Origin: Hormiphora californensis
Taxonomy: Eukaryota > Ctenophora > Tentaculata > Cydippida > Pleurobrachiidae
DNA: 64,000 bases
Assembly (NCBI GenBank): GCA_020137815.1
Contig: CM035353.1
Span: 2,806,982 to 2,870,981 of the forward strand
Reading direction: 5' to 3'
Position numbers and translations under genes: made by a program. Below are positions 33,899-44,541 of the stretch, piece by piece (position 1 is the first letter of the stretch; each line of letters begins with the position of its first letter). Below the pieces are notes generated by a model. That model was not told the DNA's origin, did not search any database, and saw only the letters and a list, made by a program, of their open reading frames with translations.

Positions 33899-34714
33899 CG
33901 CGCGGCGCCCTGGCACGTGCGGTTTGGGCGCTGGCAGGCTTTTACATGTTGCAACATGTAAAAGCCTGCCAGCGCCCAAACCGCACGTGCCAATGCGCCG
34001 CGCGAGATAATCTCTCTCAAGGGGGCACCCTGTCTCTCACTTTCTCTCCCCAATTCTTTTCCCTGTTGCTCACTAAGAATAAGAGTTTTGAGAAATTACA
34101 CAGCACTGCAGTGCTGTGTAATTTCTCAAAACTCTTATTCTTAGTGAGCAACAGGGAAAACGACATGTCGCTTAAAAGAGTTATGCTGTCTGTTTTCTCG
34201 ATTGTCGCTAACTGCAGTAAGAGTCGTATGATTTCCCTCAGTGAGTGAGAGAGAGAGCGAGATAGTTAGGGCGGAATCACACCAAGATCTTCGAAAGAAT
34301 TGTTTCGACGCACCAAACCCAATCACACTGAAAAGTTTCGTTGGTTCTTCACAGCAGGCGTTCAGTTGTTGTGAACGCCTGCTGTGCGCGGCGCATTGGC
34401 ACGTGCATCTTAGGCGCTGGCAGGCTTTCACATGTTGTAACATATAGAAGCCTGCCAGCGCCCAAGATGCACGTGCCAATGCGCCGCGCACAGCAGGCGT
34501 TCACAACAACTGAACGCCTGCTGTGAAGAACCAACGAAACTTTTCAGTGTGATTGGGTTTGGTGCGTCGAAACAATTCTTTCGAAGATCTTGGTGTGATT
34601 CCGCCCTAACGCGCGGCGCTCTGGCACGTGCGGTTTGGGCGCTGACAGGCTTTTACATGTTGCAACATGTAAAAGCCTGCCAGCGCCCAAACCGCACGTG
34701 CCAATGCGCCGCGC
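33899..34714. repeat. Cluster of four nested palindromes
   Basis: Palindromes at 33899-34004 (centre ACATGTTGCAACATGT), 34057-34160 (centre CACTGCAGTG), 34265-34609 (about 345 bp, itself containing smaller hairpins) and 34608-34714 (a second copy of the first). The 345-bp palindrome interrupts a GATAGTAACGCGCGG context that is intact at 33891, so it inserted into an existing copy. Confidence 0.88.
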
Positions 34715-35124
34715 GAGATAATCTCTCTCAAGGGGTCACCCTGTCTCTCACTTTCTCTCCCCAATTCTTTTCCCTGTTGCTCACTAAGAATAAGAGTTTT
34801 GAGAAAACACACAGCACTGTCGCTTAAAAGAGTTATGCTGTCTGTTTTCTCGATTGTCGCTAACTGCAGTAAGAGTCGTATGATTTCCCTCAATGGTTTG
34901 AGATAGACCAAAATGGACTTCACCACCGTTTTTCTTACTCGATTTTCGATCGGAATGCAATGCCTGATAGTGGTATGTGGTTGTTCTCGGTTCCCAGCAG
35001 GGTATTTTCTCTACCCCACTCTTGTTGCCGCTGCACGGGGTAACTAACCTTTTTAAAACGAGTCTCTAGGAAATCTGGTGCATTCTTTTAAGCTCCCATG
35101 GTGCTTAATCGATAGCAAATCGTC

Positions 35125-35178
35125 CTGTATGGCGGCGCCATACCCCAGTGCGCTCAGATGGGTCGCGGCGCCAGACAG
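35125..35178 (+). mobile_element. GC-rich hAT-like MITE, 54 bp
   Basis: CTGTATGGCGGCGCC ... GGCGCCAGACAG, flanked by a perfect 8-bp duplication, AAATCGTC. Confidence 0.9.
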
Positions 35179-35197
35179 AAATCGTCCAAGGATGATT

Positions 35198-35251
35198 TAT
35201 ATATGCAATTTAAGTCTCTACGAGCTCGTAGAGACTTAAATTGCATATATA
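35198..35251. repeat. Small perfect hairpin
   Basis: Arms of about 26 bp meet at CGAGCTCG, starting TATATATGCAATTTAAGTC. Confidence 0.85.
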
Positions 35252-35471
35252 CGAGTTCACTAATAACCTCTAGAGCAGTAAATGTTACACAAAAAAGCGA
35301 AAAAGTGAACAAAAACTGGCCCGTTTTGGGGGTTTGTTCGAAAACATCAATTAGTCAACTTTAAAGTCAACAAATTACATAATTGGCTTCACTATGTCTT
35401 AGAACTTACTTAAAATTAACTTTTACTGCAGAGTTTTTGATTATAATAAGCCAATCCTGATGAGAAAAAGG

Positions 35472-36022
35472 CATAGCGGGTTTAGAATTCGACAAGTTTA
35501 CATACTAGTGAGGTGTCCCGGTCACAAAACTGGCTGTAACACGCTCAGTTGCGAGGGACAACGGTGTTGCTCCTTCATCAAATACTTCAATGGCACGTTT
35601 TCAGGAAATGTGAGCCGCGCATTGTGGCACGCAATTTAGTGCTACTAAAACACAAGAACAAGTTCCATTCGGTTTGAGTGATTGATAAATGATGAGAAAT
35701 GTCTGGCCCGCCTTCACATTAGATTTAGATAGTTATGAAAATAGAGGTTGGCGGGGAAGCATAGCATTATGAAACATAATGCAGTTAATCCTGATGAGAC
35801 CCGGAAGTGAAAGTTTCTAATTTTTTCCCCGCCCGGGTGAATGCCGAAGGCATTCAGTTTCACCCGGATGCCTTTTGTAAAAAGGCATAGGGGTTTAGAA
35901 TTCAACAAGTTTACATACTAGTGAGGTGTCCCGGTCACAAAACTGGCTGTAACACGCTCAGTTGCGAAGGACAACGGTGTTGCTCCTTCATCAAATAGTT
36001 CAATGGCACGTTTTCAGGAATT
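35472..36022. repeat. Pair of about 137-bp direct repeats, 415 bp apart
   Basis: 35472-35609 and 35887-36022 are about 95% alike (TTTAGAATTC-ACAAGTTTAC through GGCACGTTTTCAGGAA). The spacer holds a small foldback (GGTGAATGCC / GGCATTCA). A tiny LTR-type element or a segmental duplication could produce this. I see no primer-binding site or coding sequence. Confidence 0.75.
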
Positions 36023-36081
36023 TTTACCAAAACTTTTTGGAGGCCAATTGCTCAGTGAAAAAACAAAAGTAGGATGTTTTA

Positions 36082-36290
36082 TTACATCTGAAACGATAGA
36101 TAATTGTCCAATAAACGAGCGTGATTTTTTGGGGGGGAGATCGAAAGGGTGACACTTCTGACCATCGAGAAGCTTAGGCGAAGTCTGATGTATCTGATGC
36201 AGTCGCCATGACTGTTTCCTGATCTGTTTGCCTTCAGTTCTGTAATATGTTTGACCACGAGCGTGCCCAACTATTGTACCTGCATGTACC
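36082..36290 (-). pseudogene. Remnant of a mobile-element protein C-terminus
   Basis: Minus-strand reading contains CIRYIRLRLSFSMVRSVT, almost the same as CIRYLRLRLSFAMVRSIT at 59228-59440. Such blocks close the large proteins of some animal mobile elements. I cannot name the family. Confidence 0.5.
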
Positions 36291-36564
36291 AGGCTAATTT
36301 GCCATATCAGTGACCCCGCATGAATCGGCCTTTGATCTTTATAAAACCTACAAATTTACAATTAACTGCAATAGCCCAACTGTTCATTCCGAGAATTCTG
36401 ATACAAAGATATTATTTGCCGTACTTACATTATGAGGTATTACTCCATGAGGTAACTTCAACCCCCCATGTTGTGTAGATACCCTTAAAATCTACACAAT
36501 TTGCATATTCTTGTTCGCGAAAGTCTGTGTTATTATATTTACCTACTCTATTCTCTAGCCGACC

Positions 36565-37191
36565 ATGTTCCATTCAGCCATTTTCCTGTTCCTTCTCGGT
36601 TCTGCCATGGCGCTCCGGTGCTGGAACGGCGTTCAGGATCCCAGGAAGGCGTGGAACGTGACCGATACTGAGTGTGTCGGAAGTCACACCACTTGCAGTA
36701 GATCTGCCCATCACAACATTGTCGAGTATGGATGTGGGGTGGAAGCGTGTCAAGGTTCAGATGAGGCTGTGGATGGATGTGAGGAGAAGGAATGCGAGAA
36801 TTCACTGTGCAATGGACGGTTGACATGTTGGGGTGGGGGCAACAACGACGTTAAAACCACCACTGGTCTAACAGAGACGGTTTGCCGGGAGCATGTTACT
36901 GTCTGTAGCAGAATGAGCACTTGTTTTGTTCGAGCAAGGGAAATGAGGACGAACCAAGAGGATATAACCACTAACACTTATGCTTGTGGGGATTGTGCAA
37001 TATTGGATGACCCCGAAATCGACTGTAAGACGTGTACAGGCAGGCTATGCAATGATTTTAATGAAGTTCTCACTGCTATTCCTTCCTTGACCAAGGATGA
37101 ACAGGATGGACAGGATGAACAGGATGACCAAGCTTCATCATCATGGATGTCATTGTGGTATAATTTAATATTGTATTTGGCAGACCGCTAA
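36565..37191 (+). CDS. Secreted or GPI-linked protein with two Ly6/uPAR (three-finger) domains
   Basis: Single exon, 208 residues. Residues 1-16 are a signal peptide (MFHSAIFLFLLGSAMA). Two Cys-rich domains follow: the first from LRCWNG to CENSLCN, the second from RLTCWGG to CTGRLCND. Each ends in the C-x-x-x-x-L-C-N signature that closes Ly6/uPAR three-finger folds. A DEQDGQDEQDDQ acidic linker leads to a short hydrophobic tail (WMSLWYNLILYLADR). That tail could be a weak GPI-attachment signal, although it is short and ends in charged residues. Likely roles in the family are receptor modulation at the cell surface; no ligand can be inferred. The ATG sits in ACCATGT, a reasonable context. Confidence 0.85.
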   Translation: MFHSAIFLFLLGSAMALRCWNGVQDPRKAWNVTDTECVGSHTTCSRSAHHNIVEYGCGVEACQGSDEAVDGCEEKECENSLCNGRLTCWGGGNNDVKTTTGLTETVCREHVTVCSRMSTCFVRAREMRTNQEDITTNTYACGDCAILDDPEIDCKTCTGRLCNDFNEVLTAIPSLTKDEQDGQDEQDDQASSSWMSLWYNLILYLADR

Positions 37192-37458
37192 TTTGAAAAC
37201 ATGTTTGACAGTCATAGAAAAACTAAAATTGCCAGGAAAATGTACTGGTTACCTATAAACGGCCGCTACAGTGGTAAACTAGATTAAAAACTGCCTCGTT
37301 TGACGGTGATTTTTCCTATCAATTGTATGGTTCCTGAGATGTGGCCCCCTAAAGAGTTGGTGTCTCAAACTGCTGATTCGGGAGGAGAATGGGCATCAGT
37401 TTGCGTGTACTGCTCCGTTTTTCACGGGGCTTTAACGAAGGTGACGGCAAGAGTCTCA

Positions 37459-37532
37459 GCTATTGCATGGTATCCTTACATTGTGTCCTAAATTTAGGAC
37501 AGTGACACAATGTATGGATACCATGCAATAGC
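37459..37532. repeat. Hairpin downstream of the Ly6 gene
   Basis: Arms GCTATTGCATGGTATCC and the reverse complement flank CCTAAATTTAGG. Confidence 0.85.
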
Positions 37533-37763
37533 CGACTTTCCAAGGTAATATCTGATGCCATGTATATTTCGATTCGAGACAGTCCAGTGTACAGTTCCTC
37601 ACCTCGAGATACGTTTTGGATCCAAGGAGAGAACTAGAACTAGATCAATAGATCATGCTTTCCCTTGCTATTTCCCTTTGAGTACGCGGTGCACCTGCTC
37701 CCTTACCTCTCATCCCTAACATCGCGAGAGAGCGCAGGAGGGAGAGAAAAGGGTGTGGACCAT

Positions 37764-37767
<4 letters not shown>

Positions 37768-37846
<79 letters not shown>
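37768..37846 (+). repeat. (GA)n microsatellite
   Basis: About 80 bp of GA. The left flank is a copy of the sequence beside the GA tract at 32919. Confidence 0.95.
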
Positions 37847-37847
<1 letters not shown>

Positions 37848-38700
37848 ACACAATCGTGTATTGTGTGGCTAGTGACGTGAAGCGTCGTTTTATTCATTTT
37901 ATTGCTCTCTATCTCCCTGATCTCTCTCTGAGACGATAGAAAGAAAGAGACGATAGAAAGAAAGAGAGAAGCAGAGACCCAATGGCGAGTACGGCCGCTG
38001 GGGGTCGTCGGTTATAATTCTAGGTTGTTCCTAGGGCGCCCAGGTGGCTTGGTTACCCGGGTTCTTTTTTTGTAAGCTGGTCCCTTACATGCAGCAGCAA
38101 GAGTAGGCATGGCAACGGCACCTGCCATGTGACCACCCTAGGCGCCGAGCTCATTGCCCAGGGAGCTGTAGCATCGGGATTCTCCGACGCCGCGTCGGAA
38201 TGGAGAATAAGGATCGGTCATGATTGTTTGTTAGCCGCATATCAATGCGTTCTTCTACAATAAAACACCGTCTACTCATTTTGTTCAGCCGGATAAGGAG
38301 GAAACTAAACTTCCTCATTAGTGGTAATGGTTATAATGTCACTTCTAACTATCAACACCTAGAACCCAACTGTTGAAACCAGTTGGATTCTAGGTACCGT
38401 TTTGCCTTTTAGAGAGAGAGAGTCTTGAATTTGCTTTTATCTGGTTCAGACTTGCTTTGTTTACTTTTTATTCTCATTTTGGTTAACACATTATTCACAG
38501 CCAATGTATTGTGTATAACATTGGGAGGCTATGTCAATTAATTGTATGATACATTGCCTCACCATAATGTACTGTTTGTAATTGTATAGAACCCCTGTTA
38601 GTATTTTTTTGTTATGTATTATTACTTGCAATTTGTTTTATTTTGGTTCTCAATTTCCCAATTACCAAGCCTTCATATCTATAAACCCTTTTTACAGCGT
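37847..38700. other. Upstream region of the arylsulfatase gene
   Basis: No separate gene. A polypyrimidine/AG sequence (CCTTTTTACAG, 38686-38696) lies just before the arylsulfatase ATG and could be the acceptor of a 5' UTR intron. A short hairpin (ACCTAGAA ... TTCTAGGT) is at about 38358-38396. Confidence 0.5.
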
Positions 38701-40335
38701 ATGTCAGGACATTTCAGATCGCCATACTTGCTACTTTTCCTAATATGTCTCCACAATGTCTCCTCCGAGACACCCAACATCATTCTCATCATGGCAGATG
38801 ATTTAGGGTATGCGGACATCACCCCTAACAACCCCTCCAATCCTTTTACTCCAAACATAACCCGCCTCGCTAATGTGGGGATGCGGTTCACGGACTACCA
38901 CAGCGCCTCACCCGTGTGTACTCCGAGTCGTGCTGGACTTTTGACGGGCAGGCTTGCCCAACGAACGGGGGTATTTCACAATTTTGGACCAAGATCAATT
39001 GGTGGCCTCCCAGAAAAGGAAAAGACGATTGCACATTTTCTGAAAAAGGAAGGATATGCAACTGGAATCGTGGGGAAGTGGCACCTGGGAATTACGGAAA
39101 AGTTTCACCCTCTCAGCCATGGATTTGACACTTATTTTGGCCTCCCATTCTCAAACGATATGGGCTGTGTGACTGATGGACCAGTTTACAATGTCAAAAT
39201 AAGTTCTGTTTGCGGAGAACCTACAGCACGGACTAACTCCGTCCCTCTGTACGCAAACAGAGAAATCGTACAGCAACCTGCAAACCTTAACCAACTAACA
39301 AACAACTATGTTGCATTTTCTAAAGGCTTCATTCGTGAGCATGTGTCTGGAAAGAAACCCTTTTTTCTGTATGTACCACTAGCACAACCCCACGTGCCCT
39401 TAGCGACTGACCCGAGGTTCCAAAATGCCTCCGGGGTCGGTCACTTCGAAGACACTCTCATGGAAATTGACTATTTTGTTGGGAAGATTTTGGACACTGT
39501 CTATGATCTTGGTGTGTCCAAAGAGACCCTTGTCATATTCACTTCAGATAATGGACCGTGGGAGTATAAATGTGAGCTGTCGGGGTCTCATTTCCCCTTT
39601 GTAGGAGAGTACCAAAGAGCTACTTTTGGGGGAGGCTCAACTGGAAAGATGACGACTTGGGAGGGTGGACATCGGGTACCTTTTATCGCGTCCTGGCCGG
39701 GTAAAATAGAATCAGGGACCGTTTCAAATGCACTCTCTAGTGCCATGGATATTCTTCCATCTATTGCTCAAATCGTTGGATTTTCCCTACCAACAGATCG
39801 TGTTTTTGACGGCGTTCCTCTCTCATTCCTCCAACCACCCTCCTCAAGGGTTTTATTCATTCCGGACACGGACCTTCAGGAGTTATGGGCAATGAGGTGG
39901 AATAGCTACAAAATATACTTCGCCACCAATTCCAAGCCTGACTGCAATGGAACAGAAACCGGTTTTGTGTTATATGATTCGCCGCTTGTGTTTGATTTAT
40001 CTGTCGATCCAGCAGAATCCACTCCTCTAACCAATCTTACAGTGGATTTCTACCAAACTGTAGATAAATTTAGGAACGATATCCACAAGTCAATTGAGGG
40101 CACATTCAAATCAACTGTGGACTGGAGTGGGAATGGTAATGTTGTACCATGCTGTGACAGTCATAACAAACGGTGTGCTTGTAAATCAAGTAAAGTAGTA
40201 GACCCTCTATTCTTCATTGACAATGAACACTCAGTTCACACTAGTTCTGATGAAGCTAGAAGTAGTGGTAATAAGTACAGCAACATTTTAAGCAATGTGA
40301 TACTAATATTAGTAGCACTATTATATAGTATATAG
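38701..40335 (+). CDS. Arylsulfatase (sulfatase family, arylsulfatase A/B/G-like)
   Basis: Hydrolyses sulfate esters in the lysosome or outside the cell. I chose ATG 38701 because it directly precedes a signal peptide (SPYLLLFLICLHNVSS). An in-frame upstream ATG at 38614 would bury that peptide. 544 residues, one uninterrupted coding exon. All key sulfatase features are visible. The metal-binding pair is Asp33-Asp34 in ILIMADDLGYAD. The signature CTPSRAGLLTGR has Cys73, the residue converted to formylglycine. Lys and His lie in GKWHLG, a His in PLAQPHVPL, Asp-Asn in FTSDNGPWE, and Lys in the TGKMTTWEGGHRVP segment. The C-terminus ends in a hydrophobic stretch (SNVILILVALLYSI), so the mature enzyme may be membrane- or GPI-anchored, which is unusual for the soluble lysosomal members. 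Substrate cannot be inferred. Confidence 0.95.
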   Translation: MSGHFRSPYLLLFLICLHNVSSETPNIILIMADDLGYADITPNNPSNPFTPNITRLANVGMRFTDYHSASPVCTPSRAGLLTGRLAQRTGVFHNFGPRSIGGLPEKEKTIAHFLKKEGYATGIVGKWHLGITEKFHPLSHGFDTYFGLPFSNDMGCVTDGPVYNVKISSVCGEPTARTNSVPLYANREIVQQPANLNQLTNNYVAFSKGFIREHVSGKKPFFLYVPLAQPHVPLATDPRFQNASGVGHFEDTLMEIDYFVGKILDTVYDLGVSKETLVIFTSDNGPWEYKCELSGSHFPFVGEYQRATFGGGSTGKMTTWEGGHRVPFIASWPGKIESGTVSNALSSAMDILPSIAQIVGFSLPTDRVFDGVPLSFLQPPSSRVLFIPDTDLQELWAMRWNSYKIYFATNSKPDCNGTETGFVLYDSPLVFDLSVDPAESTPLTNLTVDFYQTVDKFRNDIHKSIEGTFKSTVDWSGNGNVVPCCDSHNKRCACKSSKVVDPLFFIDNEHSVHTSSDEARSSGNKYSNILSNVILILVALLYSI

Positions 40336-40431
40336 TGCTACTTATGGAGGGAATACTGTACGTCTGACTAATACGGTATATCTGACCAGTGACCATTACG
40401 GTTTCTTGGAGTATTAAACATAGGGCGCGAG

Positions 40432-40499
40432 CTGTCTGGCGCCGCCGACCCCATCTGAGGGCACTGAGAATCAAATTGGGGTATGGCGCCGCCATTCAG
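40432..40499 (-). mobile_element. GC-rich hAT-like MITE, 68 bp
   Basis: CTGTCTGGCGCCGCC ... GCGCCGCCATTCAG, flanked by GGCGCGAG and GGCGCGAC (7/8 match). Lies about 100 bp after the arylsulfatase stop. Confidence 0.85.
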
Positions 40500-41036
40500 G
40501 GCGCGACAGTTTCACAGCATATGAATGCGTACGTGAATAGCACTTTGCAGGACTAGACACACTTGTTGTCAATCTGGCACTCTGATTGGTCACGCTTACG
40601 CGTCGTCTTACCGTGTTGAACCGATACCGTATTCAGTCTCACTACAAATACAAGCACCCATGTTATGGAATTTTGATGTTATAATGTTTCCCACCCAAAA
40701 TAATGCATCCCAATAAAAATATTTTGTGATTTTATTGCTTGAAAAAAGTTTTTATCTCCCGAATCTGGCAAATATCCCAACGACGTCTAGATTTCGTCCA
40801 GGTGGTACCCGTCTACTTCTAGACGGGTTTTGCGTCTAAAAGTAAAAGGCGGAGTCAGACGGGATTGATACGTGCCGTTTAGGGTAGGCGGACGCCGGAC
40901 TCTAGTACTAACGGACTCTTTATCTAAATCCAAGGCGGACTCTATATCTAAAAGCGAACTTTTTTATTATCTAAATACAGTTATTATCTAAATACAGTTA
41001 TACTTTGAAAAAGTGTAGATAAAGAGTCCGCCCACT

Positions 41037-41978
41037 TAGTAGGGTCGGTTGTGGGAAGTTGGGTCTGAAATTTTAAATTTGACTTGCTGATATGGTTAGG
41101 GACTCTATAAAAAGTCCAAAGTACCATCCCACAGGTCTCTACCACCCCCGGTTCACTAATTAGCCGTAATTATGTGATTTAAGGCGTTATCGCCAATTAG
41201 CACCAATAATACCAGTTCCTGGTCACTTAGAGCTTAGATTTTGATACCAGCTGATAGAGGATCACTAGATTAGTGGGCATTCAAAATTTTAGGTTGATCG
41301 GAGTTATGGTCGAGGAGTTATAACCGTTTTTCCGTTTGGCTGGCGGTTGGCTGGCACCACGTGGGATTACGGGTTTAGGTCGTCGTGGGAGGTCGTCATT
41401 GGTCGCGTTCGATCGGGCTCGATGAGGTGATCAAAACCTAGTGGGGCCAGACCTTGGCCCCACCCCGTTCTTGGGTTATTAGGCTTTTTCGGTTTTTGCG
41501 GGAAAATATTTTGGCGGGAAACCGAAAAAGCCCAATAACCCAAGAACGGGGTGGGGCCAAGGTCTGGCCCCACTAGATTTTGATCACCTCATCGAGCCCG
41601 ATCGAACGCGACCAATGACGACCTCGCACGACGACCTAAACCCGTAATCCCCCGTGGTGCCAGCCAACCGCCAGCCAAACGGAAAAACGGTTATAACTCC
41701 TCGACCATAACTCCGATCGACCTAAAATTTTGAATGCCCACTAATCTAGTGATCCTCTATCAGCTGGTATCAAAATCTAAGCTCTAAGTGACCAGGAACT
41801 GGTATTATTGGTGCTAATTGGCGATAACGCCTTAAATCACATAATTATGAATAATTAGTGAACCGGGGGTGGTAGAGACCTGTGGGATGGTACTTTGGAC
41901 TTTTTATAGAGTCCCTAACCATATCAGCAAGTCAAATTTAAAATTCCAGACCCAACTTCCCACAACCGACCCTACTAC
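41037..41978. repeat. Giant palindrome, 942 bp
   Basis: Arms of about 455 bp read TAGTAGGGTCGGTTGTGGGA inward and mirror to 41978 with only scattered mismatches. The loop (around 41500-41520) is short, near GGGAAAATATTTTGGCGGG. No coding sequence. The outer flanks are GGACTC-type motifs. Confidence 0.93.
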
Positions 41979-42084
41979 ACTGTAGACTTTTTAGACATAG
42001 AGTCCGCCCTGTGTAGACTTTTTAGACATAGAGTCCCCTGGCCTGGTACATTTTGGTGCCAACTCTATTCCTGAACCAACTGAA

Positions 42085-42790
42085 AACCTAACAACGTAAC
42101 CCCCACCCTAACCTCGAACCCAAATAATGGCCCTAACACAGAATTGGTGACATTGACACCTATAGTGCGTGCGAGATCTTGGTTACGCACGGTGTCTATG
42201 TCACCAAAACACAGAACACTTCTAAATTAGTAAAGAGTTAGACGGAGTTGGACGAAATCAAACGGTGTTGGAAATGGACGGAATAAATCAGACGGAACCT
42301 CTGAAATGAGACGGAAACCAAACCCGTCTCAAGCACGTCTGTCGTCTAAACGTCACCAATAGAAATTCCGTCTGAAAGTAACCCGCTTCAATTTCAATCC
42401 CGTCTGGAGCAAAACCCGTCTAGACGACTATGATATATTTGTTATTATTCGGTGTGCGGACTCTAGTGCTACACTCTAAGTCTACAGTGGACTCTATATC
42501 TAAATTTAGATTTCGATAAAGAGTCCAAATAATTCTAAACTCTAGGAGGACTCTTTATCTAAAAAGTCTACACAGGGTGGACTCTTTATCTAAAAAGTCT
42601 AAACAAAGTGGACTCTATATCTACATAAATCTAAATTAGATATAGAGTCCGCCTTTCGCCGCGAACTCGAGATTTCGGCCGATAGGCCGGAAACGAGAGT
42701 TTGCTCTACCCCTATACTAATTTAGAAGTGTTAGGGCCGTTATTTGGGTTCGAGGTTAGGGTTAGGGTTAGTGTTAGGTTTTAGGTTGGG
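42085..42790. repeat. Inverted pair with a short telomere-like stretch
   Basis: 42100-42145 (CCTAACCTCGAACCCAAATA) pairs with 42720-42775 (TTTGGGTTCGAGGTTAGGG). The right arm contains GGTTAGGGTTAGGGTTAG, a short run of the animal telomere repeat, probably fortuitous. Confidence 0.7.
42144..42207 (+). mobile_element. MITE with TTGGTGACAT ends, 64 bp
   Basis: Same ends as the copy at 30645. Perfect 9-bp duplication AACACAGAA on both sides (42135-42143, 42208-42216). Confidence 0.88.
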
Positions 42791-43083
42791 TTAGGATTTT
42801 AGACATAGAGTCCGGGTTGGAGGATTTGGCGCCAAAATGTACTAGAGGACTCTATATCTAAAAATTCTACACAGGGCGGACTCTTTATCTAAAAAGTCTA
42901 CACAGGGAGGACTCTTTATCTAAACTTTTTTCAAAGTCTAACTGTAGATAAAGAGTCCGTTTTTAGATATAGAGTCCGCCTTGGATTTAGATAAAGAGTC
43001 CATTAGATTTAGCACTAGAGTCCGCCCACCTTATTATAATAATAATAATAATATTCATAGTATGAACATTAACAAATGAACAT

Positions 43084-43252
43084 CTGTATGGCGGCGCCAT
43101 ACCCCATTTGATTCTCAAACGACAGTGCGCTCAGATGGGTCGCGGCGCCTTGCCCGCGAAGCGGGCAAGCCCCGTAGGGGCCTATGTGAGGGGATCGCCC
43201 TACGGGCGCGCGAACATGGGGGGCGCGACGTGCCCAACGCGGCGCCAGACAG
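43084..43252 (+). mobile_element. GC-rich hAT-like MITE, long form of 169 bp
   Basis: CTGTATGGCGGCGCC ... GGCGCCAGACAG with an extra ~110-bp GC-rich interior. Perfect 8-bp duplication ATGAACAT on both sides. Confidence 0.9.
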
Positions 43253-43393
43253 ATGAACATTTGGCGGAACTGAGCTGCGTATAAACTAAAGTGGAGTGAG
43301 ACAAGTGAGAGAAAACAATAAGGAATGTCGTGGTACATATTGTTTTATTCCCTTCCTTAGTTCCATTTCCAAACCATCCGAACCGGGTCGAGG

Positions 43394-43463
43394 TCTGTCT
43401 GGCGCCGCGACCCCATCTGAGCGCACTGTCAGTGTCAAATTGGGGTATGGCGCCGCCATCCAG
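43394..43463 (-). mobile_element. GC-rich hAT-like MITE, 70 bp
   Basis: CTGTCTGGCGCCGCG ... CGCCGCCATCCAG, flanks GTCGAGGT and GTCGGGGT (7/8). A more diverged relative lies at about 44260-44325. Confidence 0.87.
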
Positions 43464-43499
43464 GTCGGGGTTCACAGTTGTGGCATGAGTGGTGTACAA

Positions 43500-43925
43500 A
43501 AGTGTTTAGACACTCTAGACGGGTGTACACTCTAGACGGGTTTTGCTCCAGACGTCTGCTACATACGTTGTTTAGTCTTAGACGGGTTCCGGCCCATATC
43601 AGGGCTTGAGACGGAGTTAGACGGGCTTGAGACGGAATTTCTATTGATGACGTTCAGACGTGCTTGAGACGGGTTTGGTTTTCGTCTTATTTCAGAGGTT
43701 CCGTCTGATTTCGTCCAACACTGTCTAAAAGGGTAGAGACTAAACGGCACGTCTCAATCCCGTTTCACCTGTCAGAGCATTGGCCTGACCCATTCTCGTT
43801 TCTCTCAAACGCGCGAGAACTGTGGTCAGAGCATTGGCCTGACAGCGTCTCACTCTGTCTAGGTACGCCGTCGACTAGACGCAAAACCCGTCTAGACAGG
43901 TACCGTCTAGACGTCGTTGAGATAC
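43500..43925. repeat. GACGGG-type motif block, inverted partner of 42240-42440
   Basis: 43515-43735 is a diverged reverse complement of 42240-42440 (shared word GGTTTGGTTTTCGTCTTATTTC / GAAATGAGACGGAAACC, in part). No coding content. Confidence 0.7.
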
Positions 43926-44369
43926 TTCTTGGCAAATGATTTGCGGAAAACAGACGTATACGGTAGAACCTCTATTGATTTGACCGGGACCTCGATTTAC
44001 CGACAGATAAATTTACCGCAAATTGATGATATTTCACCCAGAAAGAATATTCCCCTTGATCCCCATTTCCCAAAGGATTCCGGTAAATCGAGGCGTGATA
44101 CAAAGGAACGAATACATCATTTTCTAGTGATAAGAAACAGAATTGGAATAACTTAATTGAGCAGAAAATGTTTTAACATTGATATAGAAACACACTCTTT
44201 GGACTCAAAAAAGGCACGTTACTGTAGCTGCAATTAGTTTGTCCTTTTACTAGTCTGTCATGTCTGCAGCGCCGCAGACCCCATCTGAGTGGACAGTCGG
44301 GGCCTCGCTCCCATCGCCAGACAGAGTCTGTCGGGGTCACGACTCACCACTGATCTCTCCAATTCACTC

Positions 44370-44447
44370 AAGTAAACAACCAATCAAAACTCGTTATTTA
44401 GGTCACGTGACTGGTTTCAGCCAATCAGGGACCAGTATTTCCTGATC
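44370..44447 (-). mobile_element. hAT-like 109-bp MITE, truncated
   Basis: Reverse-oriented fragment (AAGTAAACAACCAATC ... AGTATTTCCTGAT). The outer terminal repeats are lost. A CAATTCACTCAA word flanks both sides. Confidence 0.75.
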
Positions 44448-44541
44448 ACCGCTCTCTTCAATTCACTCAAATACATGTGAAAGACGCCACTCTCTCGAAT
44501 TGGTTTTAACTTTTATAAATAAAATGCAAAATGTAGTCACT

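Larger units (their letters stand above)
40790..43040. repeat. Region packed with short dispersed motifs in both orientations
   Basis: At least fifteen copies of GGACTCTTTATCTAAA or GGACTCTATATCTAAA and the reverse complement (TAGATAAAGAGTCC, TAGACATAGAGTCC), often spaced by TCTACACAGGG. A second word, GACGGG / CGTCTAGACG, also recurs. No open frame or known repeat family explains them. Confidence 0.8.

Noticed and set aside
42740-42790. Telomere or interstitial telomeric array
   Set aside because: Only about three TTAGGG-like units, one arm of a local inverted repeat; no extended array.
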